A DNA stretch of 64,000 nt from Oscillospiraceae bacterium. Lineage in GTDB: Bacteria > Bacillota > Clostridia > Oscillospirales > Acutalibacteraceae. The position numbers and the translations under genes were made by a program. Numbering within the stretch: position 1 is the first letter of the stretch; each line of letters begins with the position of its first letter. The stretch covers positions 1 to 64,000 of the forward strand of contig JAQXNV010000022.1 of the NCBI GenBank assembly GCA_029098185.1, given 5' to 3'. Under the pieces are notes generated by a model, which was not told where the DNA came from, searched no databases, and was given only the letters and a program-made list of their open reading frames with translations. This document shows, piece by piece, positions 44,252-53,431 of this stretch.

Positions 44252-44878
44252 ATGATGAAAGAGCAAACTGCTTTCTGGAAAAAGGTAGCGGTACTTCTGG
44301 TATCTCTGTTGCTGGCGGCGGCCACTTTAGTAGCTGTTTCCGCACTGGGAGAGTTTCGGGTCCGGTGCGAGGATATTTCGCAAAAGGTCCTGCGGCTCCA
44401 TGTGCTGGCAAATTCCAACAGCGAAACAGATCAGCAGTTAAAATTAAAGGTGCGGGATGCTATTCTAAAAGAGAGCGGTCAGCTATTTGGAACGTCAAAA
44501 GAAAAAGCGGACACGATGCAGATCGTGGAACAGCATTATGCAGAGCTGGAGCAGGTGGCCCGCCGCACACTGCTGGAAAACGGCTGTGACCTTCCGGTAA
44601 CGGTGTCTCTGGAAAAGACTTATTTCAATACGCGTACTTACGGTGAGATCACCATGCCGTCGGGGTATTATGACGCATTGCAGGTAAAGATCGGCGCAGC
44701 ATCGGGGAAAAACTGGTGGTGTGTGCTGTTTCCCGCTATCTGCGTTCCGTCTGCCACCAATGTACAGATGGAGGATGTGCTGACGCCGGAGGAGCTGGAC
44801 GTAGTAGAACAGCAGGGCTATGATGTGCGCTTTAAGGTGGTGGAGTGGTATGAGGCCGTCGCCGGATGGTTCCGGTGA
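44252..44878 (+). CDS. spoIIR: Stage II sporulation protein R
   Basis: A 208-residue protein with one N-terminal signal-anchor helix (about residues 11-33). SpoIIR is made in the forespore under sigma-F and secreted into the intermembrane space, where it triggers SpoIIGA to process pro-sigma-E in the mother cell. Family signatures are LRLHVLANSNSETDQQLKLK (about 47-66) and NWWCVLFPAICVP (about 154-166). ATG 44252 (or 44255) follows GGAG (44239-44242), which lies within the terminator stem. A perfect TATAAT at 44191-44196 and a sigma-F-like GTATA...GCCAATACT (44190-44217) lie upstream. Confidence 0.94.
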   Translation: MMKEQTAFWKKVAVLLVSLLLAAATLVAVSALGEFRVRCEDISQKVLRLHVLANSNSETDQQLKLKVRDAILKESGQLFGTSKEKADTMQIVEQHYAELEQVARRTLLENGCDLPVTVSLEKTYFNTRTYGEITMPSGYYDALQVKIGAASGKNWWCVLFPAICVPSATNVQMEDVLTPEELDVVEQQGYDVRFKVVEWYEAVAGWFR

Positions 44879-44905
44879 GCTGTCCCAAAATCGACCCATC
44901 AACCG

Positions 44906-44935
44906 TTGTGTTATCCCCTGCCGGTATGGTACAAT
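44906..44935 (+). promoter_or_regulatory. Promoter for addB-addA
   Basis: TTGTGT (44906-44911), 18-bp spacer, and an extended -10 TGG TACAAT (44927-44935). The leader is about 20 nt. Confidence 0.75.
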
Positions 44936-44960
44936 AGCCATACAGGAAAGGAGGGATTCC

Positions 44961-47900
44961 ATGCTGCAATTGATGCTGGGCAGCGCTGGCAGCGGAAAAA
45001 CAACGGCGATCCATCAGGCGGTGCGCCGGTGGGTGACAGAGGGCAGGGCAGGCGAATGTATCTTGCTGGTGCCGGAGCAGTCCTCTTTTGAAACAGAGCG
45101 GCAGATGCTCCGCCTTTTGGGGGCAAAGGACAGCCAAAAGGTCACCGTTGTCAGCTTTCGGCGGCTGACAGACTGGGTGTTTCGGCAGTACGGCCGGCCC
45201 CAGGGAACGATATTGTCCGATGGCGGACGAAGCGTTCTGATGAGCCTTGCCCTGGAGCAGGTATCGCCGGAGCTGGCCTTTTATCAGCGCTACGCCAACA
45301 CCGATGAGCTTATCGAACTGCTGTTATCCTTTGCAAAAGAACTGAAGCTGTGCGGGATCTCATTGGAGCAGTTTTTGGAGAAAAAACGACTGGCGTCAGA
45401 GGAAACGCTGCGGACCAAAATGGAGGACATTGGCCTGATCTTATCGGCTTATGAAGCGCTGGTAGCCCAAAGCTATGTGGACCCGCTGGATGATCTGACC
45501 CGTATCCGGCCGATGGTAGCAGAGCAAAAGTTGTTCTCCGGCAGCGGTGTGTTTATCGACGGCTTTAAGGATTTCACCATGCAGGAATTACAGCTCCTGC
45601 GGGAAATGCTGGGGCAGTGTCAGCAGATGACCGTGGCGCTCTGCACCGACCATCTCCATGACCCGGAAGGCGGCACGGGATTGTTTGCACCGGTGTGCAA
45701 AACGGCGTCCGCCCTGACCCGCATGGCCAGGGAGCAGGGTGTCCCTGTGGCAAAGCCGATTTTGCTGCAAGCCGGTGTGCGGTATCGTTCTGAAGCGCTG
45801 GCGTTTTTGGCGCAGCAGTTATTTCGCGGAAAACCGGAACAGTTTACTGGAGACACAGCAGATGTCCTTTGCTTTTGCGGGAAAAACCGGGCCGATGAAG
45901 TCGCTTTTGTCGCCCAGGAGATCCGATGTCTGGTGATGGAACAGGGGTATCGTTACGGAGATTTTGCTGTGATCGCCCGGGATCTTGCGCCTTACCGCGG
46001 CGTGCTGGATGTAGCCTTTGACCGCCATCAGATCTCGTATTTTCTCGATGACCCCAGAACGGTGGACAGTGAACCCATTGTGCAGGTGGTGCTCAGCGCC
46101 TTTCGCATCATCCATGGCGGATACGATACAGAGGACGTCTTATCGTATTTAAAGACCGGCATGGTGTCCGGGTTTTCTGACGATGAGATCGCTCGGCTGG
46201 AAAACTATACTTATTTGTGGCGCATCACCGGAAAACAGTGGAAATCCCCGTGGAGCGCCCATCCCGGCGGCTTTGCCGGCGCGCTATCGGAAGATGACGC
46301 AGAGGAACTGTGTCAGCTCAATGGTCTGCGGGAGCGTCTGCTTTCTGCGCTGGAACGGTTTGCTAGCGCTCTGCGCTCTCAGACAGGCAGAGAGATTTCT
46401 GCATCTGTGTACGCGTTTCTGCTGGACATCGGCGCAGACCAGCAGGTGTTGGCCCTGGGGGAAAAATTGCGTGCTTTAGGACAATTCTCGGCAGCGGAGG
46501 AGCAGGTGCGGATGTGGGAGCTGCTGATGCAGGTCCTGGATCAGATGGCGCTGCTGCTGCACGACACGGTCCTTTCCGGGGAGCGATACGCTTCCTTATT
46601 CCAGTTGGTGCTGTCCCAGGCGGAGATGGCCACCATCCCAGAAGGGATCGATCAGGTTTCCATCGGCGAAGCGGGCCGTATGCGCCCGGCTGATCCAAAG
46701 GTCGTCTTTTTGCTGGGCGCTGTGCAGGAGGAATTTCCCGCATCGGTATCGGACAACGGCGCATTCTGCGACCGGGAGCGGCAGGAAATGATCCATATGG
46801 GTCTGCCTCTTGTTTCCACCCTGGACGACCGGGAACTGGACGAGCAGTATCTGGCATATACTGCGGCGCTCAGCGGCAGTGAAAAGCTGTATGTCTGCTG
46901 GTATCAGATGAATTTGACTGGAGAGCGGAAAACGCCGTCGTCACTGGTCAAAGGGATCTGTTCTATTTTGCCGCAGATAAAGTGCTTGACCCGGACGCTC
47001 TTGCCCAGGGAGCGGGAGGCAGTTTCTCCCGACACAGCTTTCGGATTGCTGTCGAGGGAATACCGGAGCCTCTCTCTGCTCTCGGTAACGCTGGAAGCAC
47101 TGCTGCAGCAGGATCCGACACAATCGCCCCGGCTGTCTGCTTTGGCGCGCACAGTTAACGGCAGTCCCCGGAGCTTTGCGCAGTTGGAAAAAGCCCGTCA
47201 GCTTTTCCCAGAGAAGCTGCGCCTGTCAGCGTCTCAGATCGAGAGCTTTTATCTTTGTCAATTTCAATATTTTTGCAAATACGGCCTGCGGGTGAAAGAG
47301 CGAAAACCAGCGGAAGTAACGGCGCTGGAATACGGCCGCTTGATGCACTTTTTATTGGAGCATCTGTTTCGCAATCTGGGCCATGAAGCTCTCTGCGCCA
47401 TGACAGACAGTCAGCTCCACGATACCATCGAGGAGGCCATCCGGCAATATCTACAGGAAGAAATGGGCGGCATCGACGATAAGTCTCCCCGGTTTTTGTA
47501 CCAGTTTCATCGGCTCACTGACGCTTCAGCAGTCGTCATCCGCCATGTGGCCCATGAGCTTTCTCAGAGCGAATTCCAGCCTATCGGCTACGAGATGACC
47601 GTTGGGCCGGGCGGAGATTTTCCACCGCTCACCGTTTCTGCCGGCGACGGCACTGAAGCTGCGGTCATCGGCGTCATCGACCGGGTGGACCTCTATGTGG
47701 AAAACGGTGAAGCGTATGTGCGGATCATCGACTATAAAACGGGCAAGAAGGAATTTCGCTTGTTCGATGTGTTAAACGGCATCAATCTCCAGATGCTGTT
47801 GTACCTGGCGGCACTGCTGGAGGGCAAGCACTATCGTCCGGCAGGCATTTTGTATATGCCGGCAGCCCGCCCAGTGGTGTCGGCAGACAAGGACACGCCG

Positions 47901-48344
47901 CCGGAAAAGATACAGTCTGCCGTAGAAAAAAAGCTGCGGATGAATGGCCTTTTGGTGGAGGACCCGATGTTGGTGACGGCCATGGAGCGGGACGGCGCCG
48001 GAAAGTATATCCCCGCAACGGTGAAGGATGGAGAAGTCAAACGATCTGCTTCCACCGTGAGCAATGTGCAGATGGATCAGGTGTTGTCCTATATCCGTCA
48101 TCTGGTGGGGGAGATGGCCCATCAGCTCCACAGCGGACAGGTACAGGACGCGCCGCTCAAAGGCAGTTATGACAGTTGCGCTTATTGTCCGTATTTTCCC
48201 ATCTGCTGTCATGAAGAAGCAGACGGCGGACGGGTCCGGCTGAAGCTGGACAAAGGAGCGGTTTTGGAGCAGATCGCCAATGTAATGGAAGAGGAGGAGA
48301 TGCCCTATGGCAAATTGGACACCGGCGCAGCAGGACGCCATTGA
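44961..48344 (+). CDS. addB: ATP-dependent helicase/deoxyribonuclease subunit AddB
   Basis: An 1127-residue subunit of the AddAB enzyme that resects double-strand breaks and loads RecA at Chi. It starts MLQLMLGSAGSGKTTAI with the Walker A loop at about residues 8-16; the inactivated helicase region makes up the middle. The C-terminal nuclease has VRIIDYKTGKKEF (about 920-932). Iron-sulfur ligand cysteines are seen at FYLCQFQYF (about 768) and in the terminal CAYCPYFPICCH (about 1075). ATG 44961 follows GGAAAGGAGGG; the upstream open frame overlaps spoIIR. It overlaps addA by 38 bases. Confidence 0.96.
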   Translation: MLQLMLGSAGSGKTTAIHQAVRRWVTEGRAGECILLVPEQSSFETERQMLRLLGAKDSQKVTVVSFRRLTDWVFRQYGRPQGTILSDGGRSVLMSLALEQVSPELAFYQRYANTDELIELLLSFAKELKLCGISLEQFLEKKRLASEETLRTKMEDIGLILSAYEALVAQSYVDPLDDLTRIRPMVAEQKLFSGSGVFIDGFKDFTMQELQLLREMLGQCQQMTVALCTDHLHDPEGGTGLFAPVCKTASALTRMAREQGVPVAKPILLQAGVRYRSEALAFLAQQLFRGKPEQFTGDTADVLCFCGKNRADEVAFVAQEIRCLVMEQGYRYGDFAVIARDLAPYRGVLDVAFDRHQISYFLDDPRTVDSEPIVQVVLSAFRIIHGGYDTEDVLSYLKTGMVSGFSDDEIARLENYTYLWRITGKQWKSPWSAHPGGFAGALSEDDAEELCQLNGLRERLLSALERFASALRSQTGREISASVYAFLLDIGADQQVLALGEKLRALGQFSAAEEQVRMWELLMQVLDQMALLLHDTVLSGERYASLFQLVLSQAEMATIPEGIDQVSIGEAGRMRPADPKVVFLLGAVQEEFPASVSDNGAFCDRERQEMIHMGLPLVSTLDDRELDEQYLAYTAALSGSEKLYVCWYQMNLTGERKTPSSLVKGICSILPQIKCLTRTLLPREREAVSPDTAFGLLSREYRSLSLLSVTLEALLQQDPTQSPRLSALARTVNGSPRSFAQLEKARQLFPEKLRLSASQIESFYLCQFQYFCKYGLRVKERKPAEVTALEYGRLMHFLLEHLFRNLGHEALCAMTDSQLHDTIEEAIRQYLQEEMGGIDDKSPRFLYQFHRLTDASAVVIRHVAHELSQSEFQPIGYEMTVGPGGDFPPLTVSAGDGTEAAVIGVIDRVDLYVENGEAYVRIIDYKTGKKEFRLFDVLNGINLQMLLYLAALLEGKHYRPAGILYMPAARPVVSADKDTPPEKIQSAVEKKLRMNGLLVEDPMLVTAMERDGAGKYIPATVKDGEVKRSASTVSNVQMDQVLSYIRHLVGEMAHQLHSGQVQDAPLKGSYDSCAYCPYFPICCHEEADGGRVRLKLDKGAVLEQIANVMEEEEMPYGKLDTGAAGRH

Positions 48345-51300
48345 TGCCCGGCGGGGAACGGTACTGGTATCGGCGGCGGCAGGCTCCGGCAAAACGGCGG
48401 TATTGGTAGAGCGGGTCATCCAGCGGCTCTGCGACCCGGTTGCGCCTACAGACGCCGACCGGCTGCTGATCGTCACCTTCACTAAGGCGGCGGCCGCCGA
48501 GATGAAGGAACGCATTGGCGCACGGCTTTCCGCTTTGCTGGAAGCGTCTCCGGGAGACCCGCTGCTCAAGCGCCAGCAGATGCTCTTGCGCCGTGCCCAG
48601 ATCAGTACGATCCACAGCTTTTGCAGCCGTGTGCTGAAGGAACATTTCTACAAGCTGGGATTGTCTCCCGATTATACCATTGCCGACGACAGTGAGCTGT
48701 CCCTGCTGCGGGCTCAGTCGGCAGAAGCAGTTTTAAGCCGCGCTTACGAAGAAGGTACAGACGCATTTCATGATTTAGTCGATGCGTTCAGCGGTGAGCG
48801 GGACGATCAGCGTTTGGTGGATACGATCCTGCGGGTCTATGATTTTACCTGTGCCCATCCGTTCCCGGAACAGTGGATGGAGGAGACAGAGGCCCGTTAT
48901 CGGGAGAACTTGCCCATTGAGCAGACCGTGTGGGGAAAGCGGCTGCTCCGTTATTTTCAGGATACCTTTGACCACTGCGAGGGACTCATCAAGGGGGCGA
49001 TCGCTCTGCTGGATTGTGACGACACGCTGAAAAAAGCGTATTTGCCGGCGCTGGAATCAGACCTTGCGCTGATGCGTCATCTAAAAGAATTGTGCAGCAC
49101 CAGCGCCTGGGATGACATCATGAACGGCATACGAAATCGGTCCTTTGCCCGATTTGGCAGCGTCAGAGGCTATGCCAATCACCCGATAGCCGTGCAGATC
49201 AAAGCGCTGCGCCAGCAGGAAAAAGATACCATCGAGAAAAAACTGCTGCCAAAGGTTTTCTCCAGCAAGGATTGCCAGGAGGATCTGCGCCGGCAGAGCG
49301 TCCTGATAACGGAGCTGTTCCGGCTGGTCAGGGAATTTACCCGTGACCTAGATGGGCGAAAAGCGCAAAAGCGCACGGCTGATTTCAGTGATCTGGAGCG
49401 ATGGACGCTGCGGCTTTTGTATGAAAAGAAAGACGGCATTTACCTCCGGACAGAGGAAGCAAAGAAGATCGCCGAGCAGTTTGATGAGATCATCGTAGAC
49501 GAATACCAGGATACCAACGAGGCCCAGGATCGGATCTTCCGGGCTGTTTCCAAAGCAGAAAGCAATCTCTTTTTGGTGGGCGATGTCAAGCAGAGCATCT
49601 ATGGCTTCCGACAGGCTATGCCGCAGATCTTCCTCAGCCGCCGCAGTGCCTATACGCCCTATGACCGGGACAATGAGCAGTATCCGGCCTGCATCGTGCT
49701 GGACCGGAATTTTCGGTCCAGGACTTCTGTGACGGACACGGTGAATTTCCTCTTTCGCCAGCTCATGACCACCCGTTCCGGCGATGTGGATTACAGCGAC
49801 GGGGAAGCCCTGGTGGCCGGCGCCCATTACGAGGCGCAGGCGGATGTGGAAACAGAATTGGTGATTTTGGAGGCCGATGCGGTACAGGATGAAACGCTGG
49901 AAGAAGATATGGCGGTTTTAGAGGCAAGAGAGATCGCCATGCGCATCCATAGGATGATAGGAGAGGGATTTCTTGTCACCGATGGCGATACCCGGCGGCC
50001 CGTTACCTACAGCGATTTCTGCATCCTGCTCCGCAGCGCCAACAATCACATGGCCAAATATGTAAAAGAGCTGCAGCACAGCGGCATCCCTGCAAAGGCC
50101 AGCCGTCAGCCGGGCTTTTTCCAGACAGCGGAAGTAGCGGTCATGACATCGTTTCTGCGGATCATCAGCAATCCTATGCAGGACATTCCCCTCTTGTCGG
50201 TCTTGATGAGCCCCATCTACGGCTTTACGCCCGACGATCTTTCCGATCTGCGGGCAATGGATGAAAAAGATTCCCTTTATCTAGCGCTGCAAAAAGCTGC
50301 CCAAAACGGCATGGAGCGGGCCAGCTTATTCTTGCAGGACCTGGAATTGTACCGCACCATGGCTTCTACCATGACAGCAGACCGGATACTCAACTGCCTT
50401 TACGAGCGCAGCGGCTACTGCGATTTTGTCCAGGCCATGACAAACGGTCCCCAGCGGCTGGCCAATTTGCAGCTTTTGCTGGAATATGCCCGTCAGTTTG
50501 AACAGGCCGGTTATCACGGCGTGTCGGGCTTCGTGCACTTTCTCGACCAGCTCCAGCACCAGCGAGGCGACCTCAGCGGAGCGGAATCGCCCCAGGATGG
50601 GGACAACGCCGTAAAGGTCATGAGTATCCACAATTCCAAAGGACTGGAGTTTCCGGTGTGCATCGTGGCCGGGTGCAGCCGCCGGTTTAACCAGACGCGG
50701 GAGGATGCGCTCATCCACCCGGAATATGGCCTGGGCGTCAAGCTGCGCATGGATGACACGCCCTGTAAATATACCACGCTGATGCGGGAAGCCATTGCCA
50801 TTGCCAATGATCGGGAAGCGATGGCGGAGGAACTGCGGATCTTTTACGTTGCCTTGACGAGAGCCAGAGAAAAGCTGCTGCTCGTCACCACGGAAAAGAA
50901 GCTCTCTACCCGGCTGAGCAGTTTGGCAGCCGGTTTGGGTGAGCAGGAGCAGTTGGACGGCTATGTGGTCAGCAGTGCCACCAGTTTTTCGGACTGGATC
51001 CTCACCTGCGCCCTGCGCCACCCGGATGGCCAAAAGCTGCGAGAGCTCTGCAATATCGACGTACCCATTTTGCGTGGGGATACTGTCCCGCCGTGGAAGG
51101 TGCAGATCGTTCTGCCGCAGCCGGCCTGGGAGCAGGAAACAGCAGCCCCTGCCCAAGCACCGGAAGTAGACGAACGATTGCTCCAAACGCTGCGGCGCCA
51201 GGTATACTATCAATACCCTTACGCAGACCTTCTGGAGCTGCCGTCTAAAGTAACAGCCTCTGCCCTGGCAGAGCAGGAAGCGGCGAAAGATCATCCATTG

Positions 51301-51858
51301 CCCACCAGTCTGCCCCGGCCGTCTTTCCTTAGCCAGAAAGGCCTCACGCCGTCGGAGCGGGGAACGGCGACCCACACCTTTTTGCAGTTCTGTGATTTTC
51401 ATCGGGCACGAGACGACTTTGCCGGTGAACTGCAGCGATTGGTCAGCAACGGCTTTTTAACGAAAGAGCAAGGGTCGGCCGTCGAGGAAAAGAAGGTGTC
51501 CGCTTTCCTGCAAAGTGGGCTGTTTCAGCGAATGGATCGTTCCCCCAGTGTGGAGCGGGAATACCGCTTTACCGCAGAGATCCCGGCATACCTGGTAAAG
51601 CCGGCGTTAAAGGAAACGTTCCCAAAGGAGACGGTGGTGCTCCAGGGCGCTGTAGACTGCGTCTTTGTGGAGGATGATGAGCTGGTCATCGTCGATTACA
51701 AGACCGACCGTATCCGGGATCCCCTGCTGCTGTGGCAGCGGTACGAGACACAGCTTTCCCTCTACGCTGCGGCCATGGAGCAGTGCACAGGAAAGAAAGT
51801 AAAGGAGAAACTGCTCTACGCCTTTGCGCTGGACAGCGTTGTGACAGCGACGCCATAA
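48307..51858 (+). CDS. addA: ATP-dependent helicase/nuclease subunit AddA
   Basis: An 1183-residue UvrD-type helicase-nuclease, the motor and second nuclease of AddAB. WTPAQQDAIDARRG and Walker A SAAAGSGKTAVLVERVI (about residues 22-38) begin the helicase; IIVDEYQDTNEAQD (about 396-409) is Walker B; VKVMSIHNSKGLEFPV and YVALTRAREKLLLV are motifs V-VI. The C-terminal nuclease contains LVIVDYKTDR (about 1126-1135). Translation is coupled to addB by overlap. No terminator is visible before the infC promoter. Confidence 0.97.
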   Translation: MANWTPAQQDAIDARRGTVLVSAAAGSGKTAVLVERVIQRLCDPVAPTDADRLLIVTFTKAAAAEMKERIGARLSALLEASPGDPLLKRQQMLLRRAQISTIHSFCSRVLKEHFYKLGLSPDYTIADDSELSLLRAQSAEAVLSRAYEEGTDAFHDLVDAFSGERDDQRLVDTILRVYDFTCAHPFPEQWMEETEARYRENLPIEQTVWGKRLLRYFQDTFDHCEGLIKGAIALLDCDDTLKKAYLPALESDLALMRHLKELCSTSAWDDIMNGIRNRSFARFGSVRGYANHPIAVQIKALRQQEKDTIEKKLLPKVFSSKDCQEDLRRQSVLITELFRLVREFTRDLDGRKAQKRTADFSDLERWTLRLLYEKKDGIYLRTEEAKKIAEQFDEIIVDEYQDTNEAQDRIFRAVSKAESNLFLVGDVKQSIYGFRQAMPQIFLSRRSAYTPYDRDNEQYPACIVLDRNFRSRTSVTDTVNFLFRQLMTTRSGDVDYSDGEALVAGAHYEAQADVETELVILEADAVQDETLEEDMAVLEAREIAMRIHRMIGEGFLVTDGDTRRPVTYSDFCILLRSANNHMAKYVKELQHSGIPAKASRQPGFFQTAEVAVMTSFLRIISNPMQDIPLLSVLMSPIYGFTPDDLSDLRAMDEKDSLYLALQKAAQNGMERASLFLQDLELYRTMASTMTADRILNCLYERSGYCDFVQAMTNGPQRLANLQLLLEYARQFEQAGYHGVSGFVHFLDQLQHQRGDLSGAESPQDGDNAVKVMSIHNSKGLEFPVCIVAGCSRRFNQTREDALIHPEYGLGVKLRMDDTPCKYTTLMREAIAIANDREAMAEELRIFYVALTRAREKLLLVTTEKKLSTRLSSLAAGLGEQEQLDGYVVSSATSFSDWILTCALRHPDGQKLRELCNIDVPILRGDTVPPWKVQIVLPQPAWEQETAAPAQAPEVDERLLQTLRRQVYYQYPYADLLELPSKVTASALAEQEAAKDHPLPTSLPRPSFLSQKGLTPSERGTATHTFLQFCDFHRARDDFAGELQRLVSNGFLTKEQGSAVEEKKVSAFLQSGLFQRMDRSPSVEREYRFTAEIPAYLVKPALKETFPKETVVLQGAVDCVFVEDDELVIVDYKTDRIRDPLLLWQRYETQLSLYAAAMEQCTGKKVKEKLLYAFALDSVVTATP

Positions 51859-51886
51859 AACCAGCACAAATTTTTTGAGAGAAGCC

Positions 51887-51915
51887 TTGACAAGGCAAGC
51901 ACAGCATGATATAAT
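51887..51915 (+). promoter_or_regulatory. Full-consensus promoter of the infC operon
   Basis: TTGACA (51887-51892), 17-bp spacer ending in TGA, and TATAAT (51910-51915): both boxes are perfect and the -10 is extended. Start near 51922. Confidence 0.95.
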
Positions 51916-51921
51916 CACCTA

Positions 51922-52067
51922 GTAAACAAAGCAGAGTGTACTCACTCTCACCTGTGGGGTTCCGTCCGGCACGGGTCAATATGAAAGACTAGAGAGCAGT
52001 CGCGCTGCGGCTGTTTGCAGTGATTTTGTATTGCGCACGGGCGGTTTTTTAACTGCCCGTGTTTTCG
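51922..52067 (+). ncRNA. L20-type leader of infC-rpmI-rplT with attenuator
   Basis: About 180 nt lie between the start site and infC. The 3' part is an attenuator: CACGGGCGGTT (52036-52046) pairs with AACTGCCCGTG (52051-52061, one G-T pair), followed by TTTT. CACGGG also occurs upstream (51970-51975) and could take the same partner, giving an alternative fold. In Bacillus the corresponding leader is bound by ribosomal protein L20 to terminate early. The L20 role here is inferred from position and structure. Confidence 0.75.
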
Positions 52068-52103
52068 TTATCAGTGAGGCAACACGATTTGGAGGTGCTT
52101 AAC

Positions 52104-52622
52104 ATCAGTAGCAAAGAACTGCAGATCAATGAGGAGATCCGTGACAAGGAAGTCCGCGTCATCGATTCAAACGGCGAACAGCTCGGCATTATGAAGCTGG
52201 ACGAGGCTATGGAAAAGGCCAACGCCAGAAATCTCGATCTGGTCAAGATCGCGCCCCAGGCCAATCCGCCTGTGTGCAAGATCATCGACTACGGCAAGTT
52301 CCGGTTCGAGCAGGCCAAGCGAGAAAAAGAGGCAAGAAAGAATCAGCGTGTGGTAGACATCAAGGAAATTCGCCTTTCCCTGAACATCGACACCCACGAC
52401 TTCAACACAAAGGCTGGCCACGCCACCCGCTTCCTCAAGGACGGGGATAAGGTGAAGGTTTCCATCCGCTTCCGCGGCCGGGAAATGGGTCATCCGGAGC
52501 TGGGCTATGAGATCATGCAGCGGTTCGCCGACCAGCTCAGCGACATTGCCAATGTGGAGAAAAAAGCAAAGCTGGAAGGCAGAAATATGCTGATGTTCCT
52601 TTCGGCAAAGCCCCAAAAGTAA
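52104..52622 (+). CDS. infC: Translation initiation factor IF-3, AUC start codon
   Basis: A 172-residue factor that keeps subunits apart and checks start codons. The N-domain has LQINEEIRDKEVRVIDSNG (about residues 6-24) and the C-domain has VKIRF-type RNA-binding strands (VKVSIRFRGREMGHPELGYE, about 122-141). GGAGG (52091-52095) is spaced 8 bases from ATC at 52104; TTG 52089 and GTG 52095 in frame fall within that site. AUC (like the AUU of other infC genes) is discriminated against by IF-3 itself, giving autoregulation. No ATG is available in the right region. Confidence 0.93.
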   Translation: MSSKELQINEEIRDKEVRVIDSNGEQLGIMKLDEAMEKANARNLDLVKIAPQANPPVCKIIDYGKFRFEQAKREKEARKNQRVVDIKEIRLSLNIDTHDFNTKAGHATRFLKDGDKVKVSIRFRGREMGHPELGYEIMQRFADQLSDIANVEKKAKLEGRNMLMFLSAKPQK

Positions 52623-52630
52623 GCATAGTT

Positions 52631-52652
52631 AAAAAGTATTTTGATACTTTTT
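52631..52652 (+). promoter_or_regulatory. Hairpin between infC and rpmI
   Basis: AAAAAGTAT (52631-52639) pairs with ATACTTTTT (52644-52652) with a TTTG loop. It could be a processing or partial termination site setting the infC to rpmI ratio. Confidence 0.55.
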
Positions 52653-52713
52653 GGCAATATGAATTTTTTTAAAAAGCAGCAAGTAATGATTTGGAAATAA
52701 GGAGGACAAAATC

Positions 52714-52911
52714 ATGCCTAAGATTAAAACGCATTCCGGTGCAAAAAAGCGCTTTAAGATTTCTAAGAACGGAAAGGTCATCCGCGGTCACGCGAACAAG
52801 TCCCACATCCTGAATAAAAAGACCACCAAGCGGAAAAGAGGTCTGAGAAAAACCGTTGCCGCTGACAAGACCAATGTGGCAGCCGTCAAGAAGATGCTTC
52901 CTTACAAATAA
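52714..52911 (+). CDS. rpmI: 50S ribosomal protein L35
   Basis: A 65-residue basic protein beginning [17 protein letters not shown], with [15 protein letters not shown] downstream, as in all L35. It is part of the large subunit. The ATG follows AAGGAGG. It sits between infC and rplT in the conserved three-gene operon. Confidence 0.98.
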   Translation: MPKIKTHSGAKKRFKISKNGKVIRGHANKSHILNKKTTKRKRGLRKTVAADKTNVAAVKKMLPYK

Positions 52912-52990
52912 TCTTTTTGGGGATTGTTTGTAAGAAAAAACAGGAGTTTTCTAAAAAAGATCACAACGAAGTACATGGAGGGAATATAAA

Positions 52991-53350
52991 ATGGCTCGTA
53001 TTAAAGGCGCGTTGATGACACGCAAGAGAAGAAAAAAGACACTGAAGCTGGCCAAGGGCTACTGGGGTGCAAAGAGCAGACACTTTAAGATGGCAAAGCA
53101 GGCCGTCATGAAGTCCGGCAACTATGCTTACATCGGCAGAAAGCAGAAGAAGAGAGATTTCAGACGTCTGTGGATCACCCGTATCTCCGCTGCTGCAAAG
53201 CTGAACGGGATGAACTACTCCACCCTGATGAACGGTCTGAAGAAGGCCGGCGTTACCCTGAACCGCAAGATGCTCTCCGAGATCGCGATCTCCGATCCGG
53301 CAGCATTTACACAGCTGGCTGAAACCGCTAAGAACGCGCTGGCAAAATAA
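52991..53350 (+). CDS. rplT: 50S ribosomal protein L20
   Basis: A 119-residue rRNA-binding assembly protein starting [20 protein letters not shown], with the usual [20 protein letters not shown] in the middle. L20 binds 23S rRNA early in assembly and in Bacillus binds its own operon leader as repressor. The ATG at 52991 follows ATGGAGGG. A terminator follows at 53363. Confidence 0.98.
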   Translation: MARIKGALMTRKRRKKTLKLAKGYWGAKSRHFKMAKQAVMKSGNYAYIGRKQKKRDFRRLWITRISAAAKLNGMNYSTLMNGLKKAGVTLNRKMLSEIAISDPAAFTQLAETAKNALAK

Positions 53351-53362
53351 ATTGCTTTTTCT

Positions 53363-53394
53363 TTGCGTCCGGAACTGCTCCGGGCGCAATTTTT
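53363..53394 (+). terminator. Intrinsic terminator after rplT
   Basis: TTGCGTCCGGA (53363-53373) pairs with TCCGGGCGCAA (53379-53389, one G-T pair), loop ACTGC, followed by five T. Confidence 0.9.
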
Positions 53395-53431
53395 ATAGCA
53401 GATATTTTTGAACAAAACAGGGAGGGATCCG

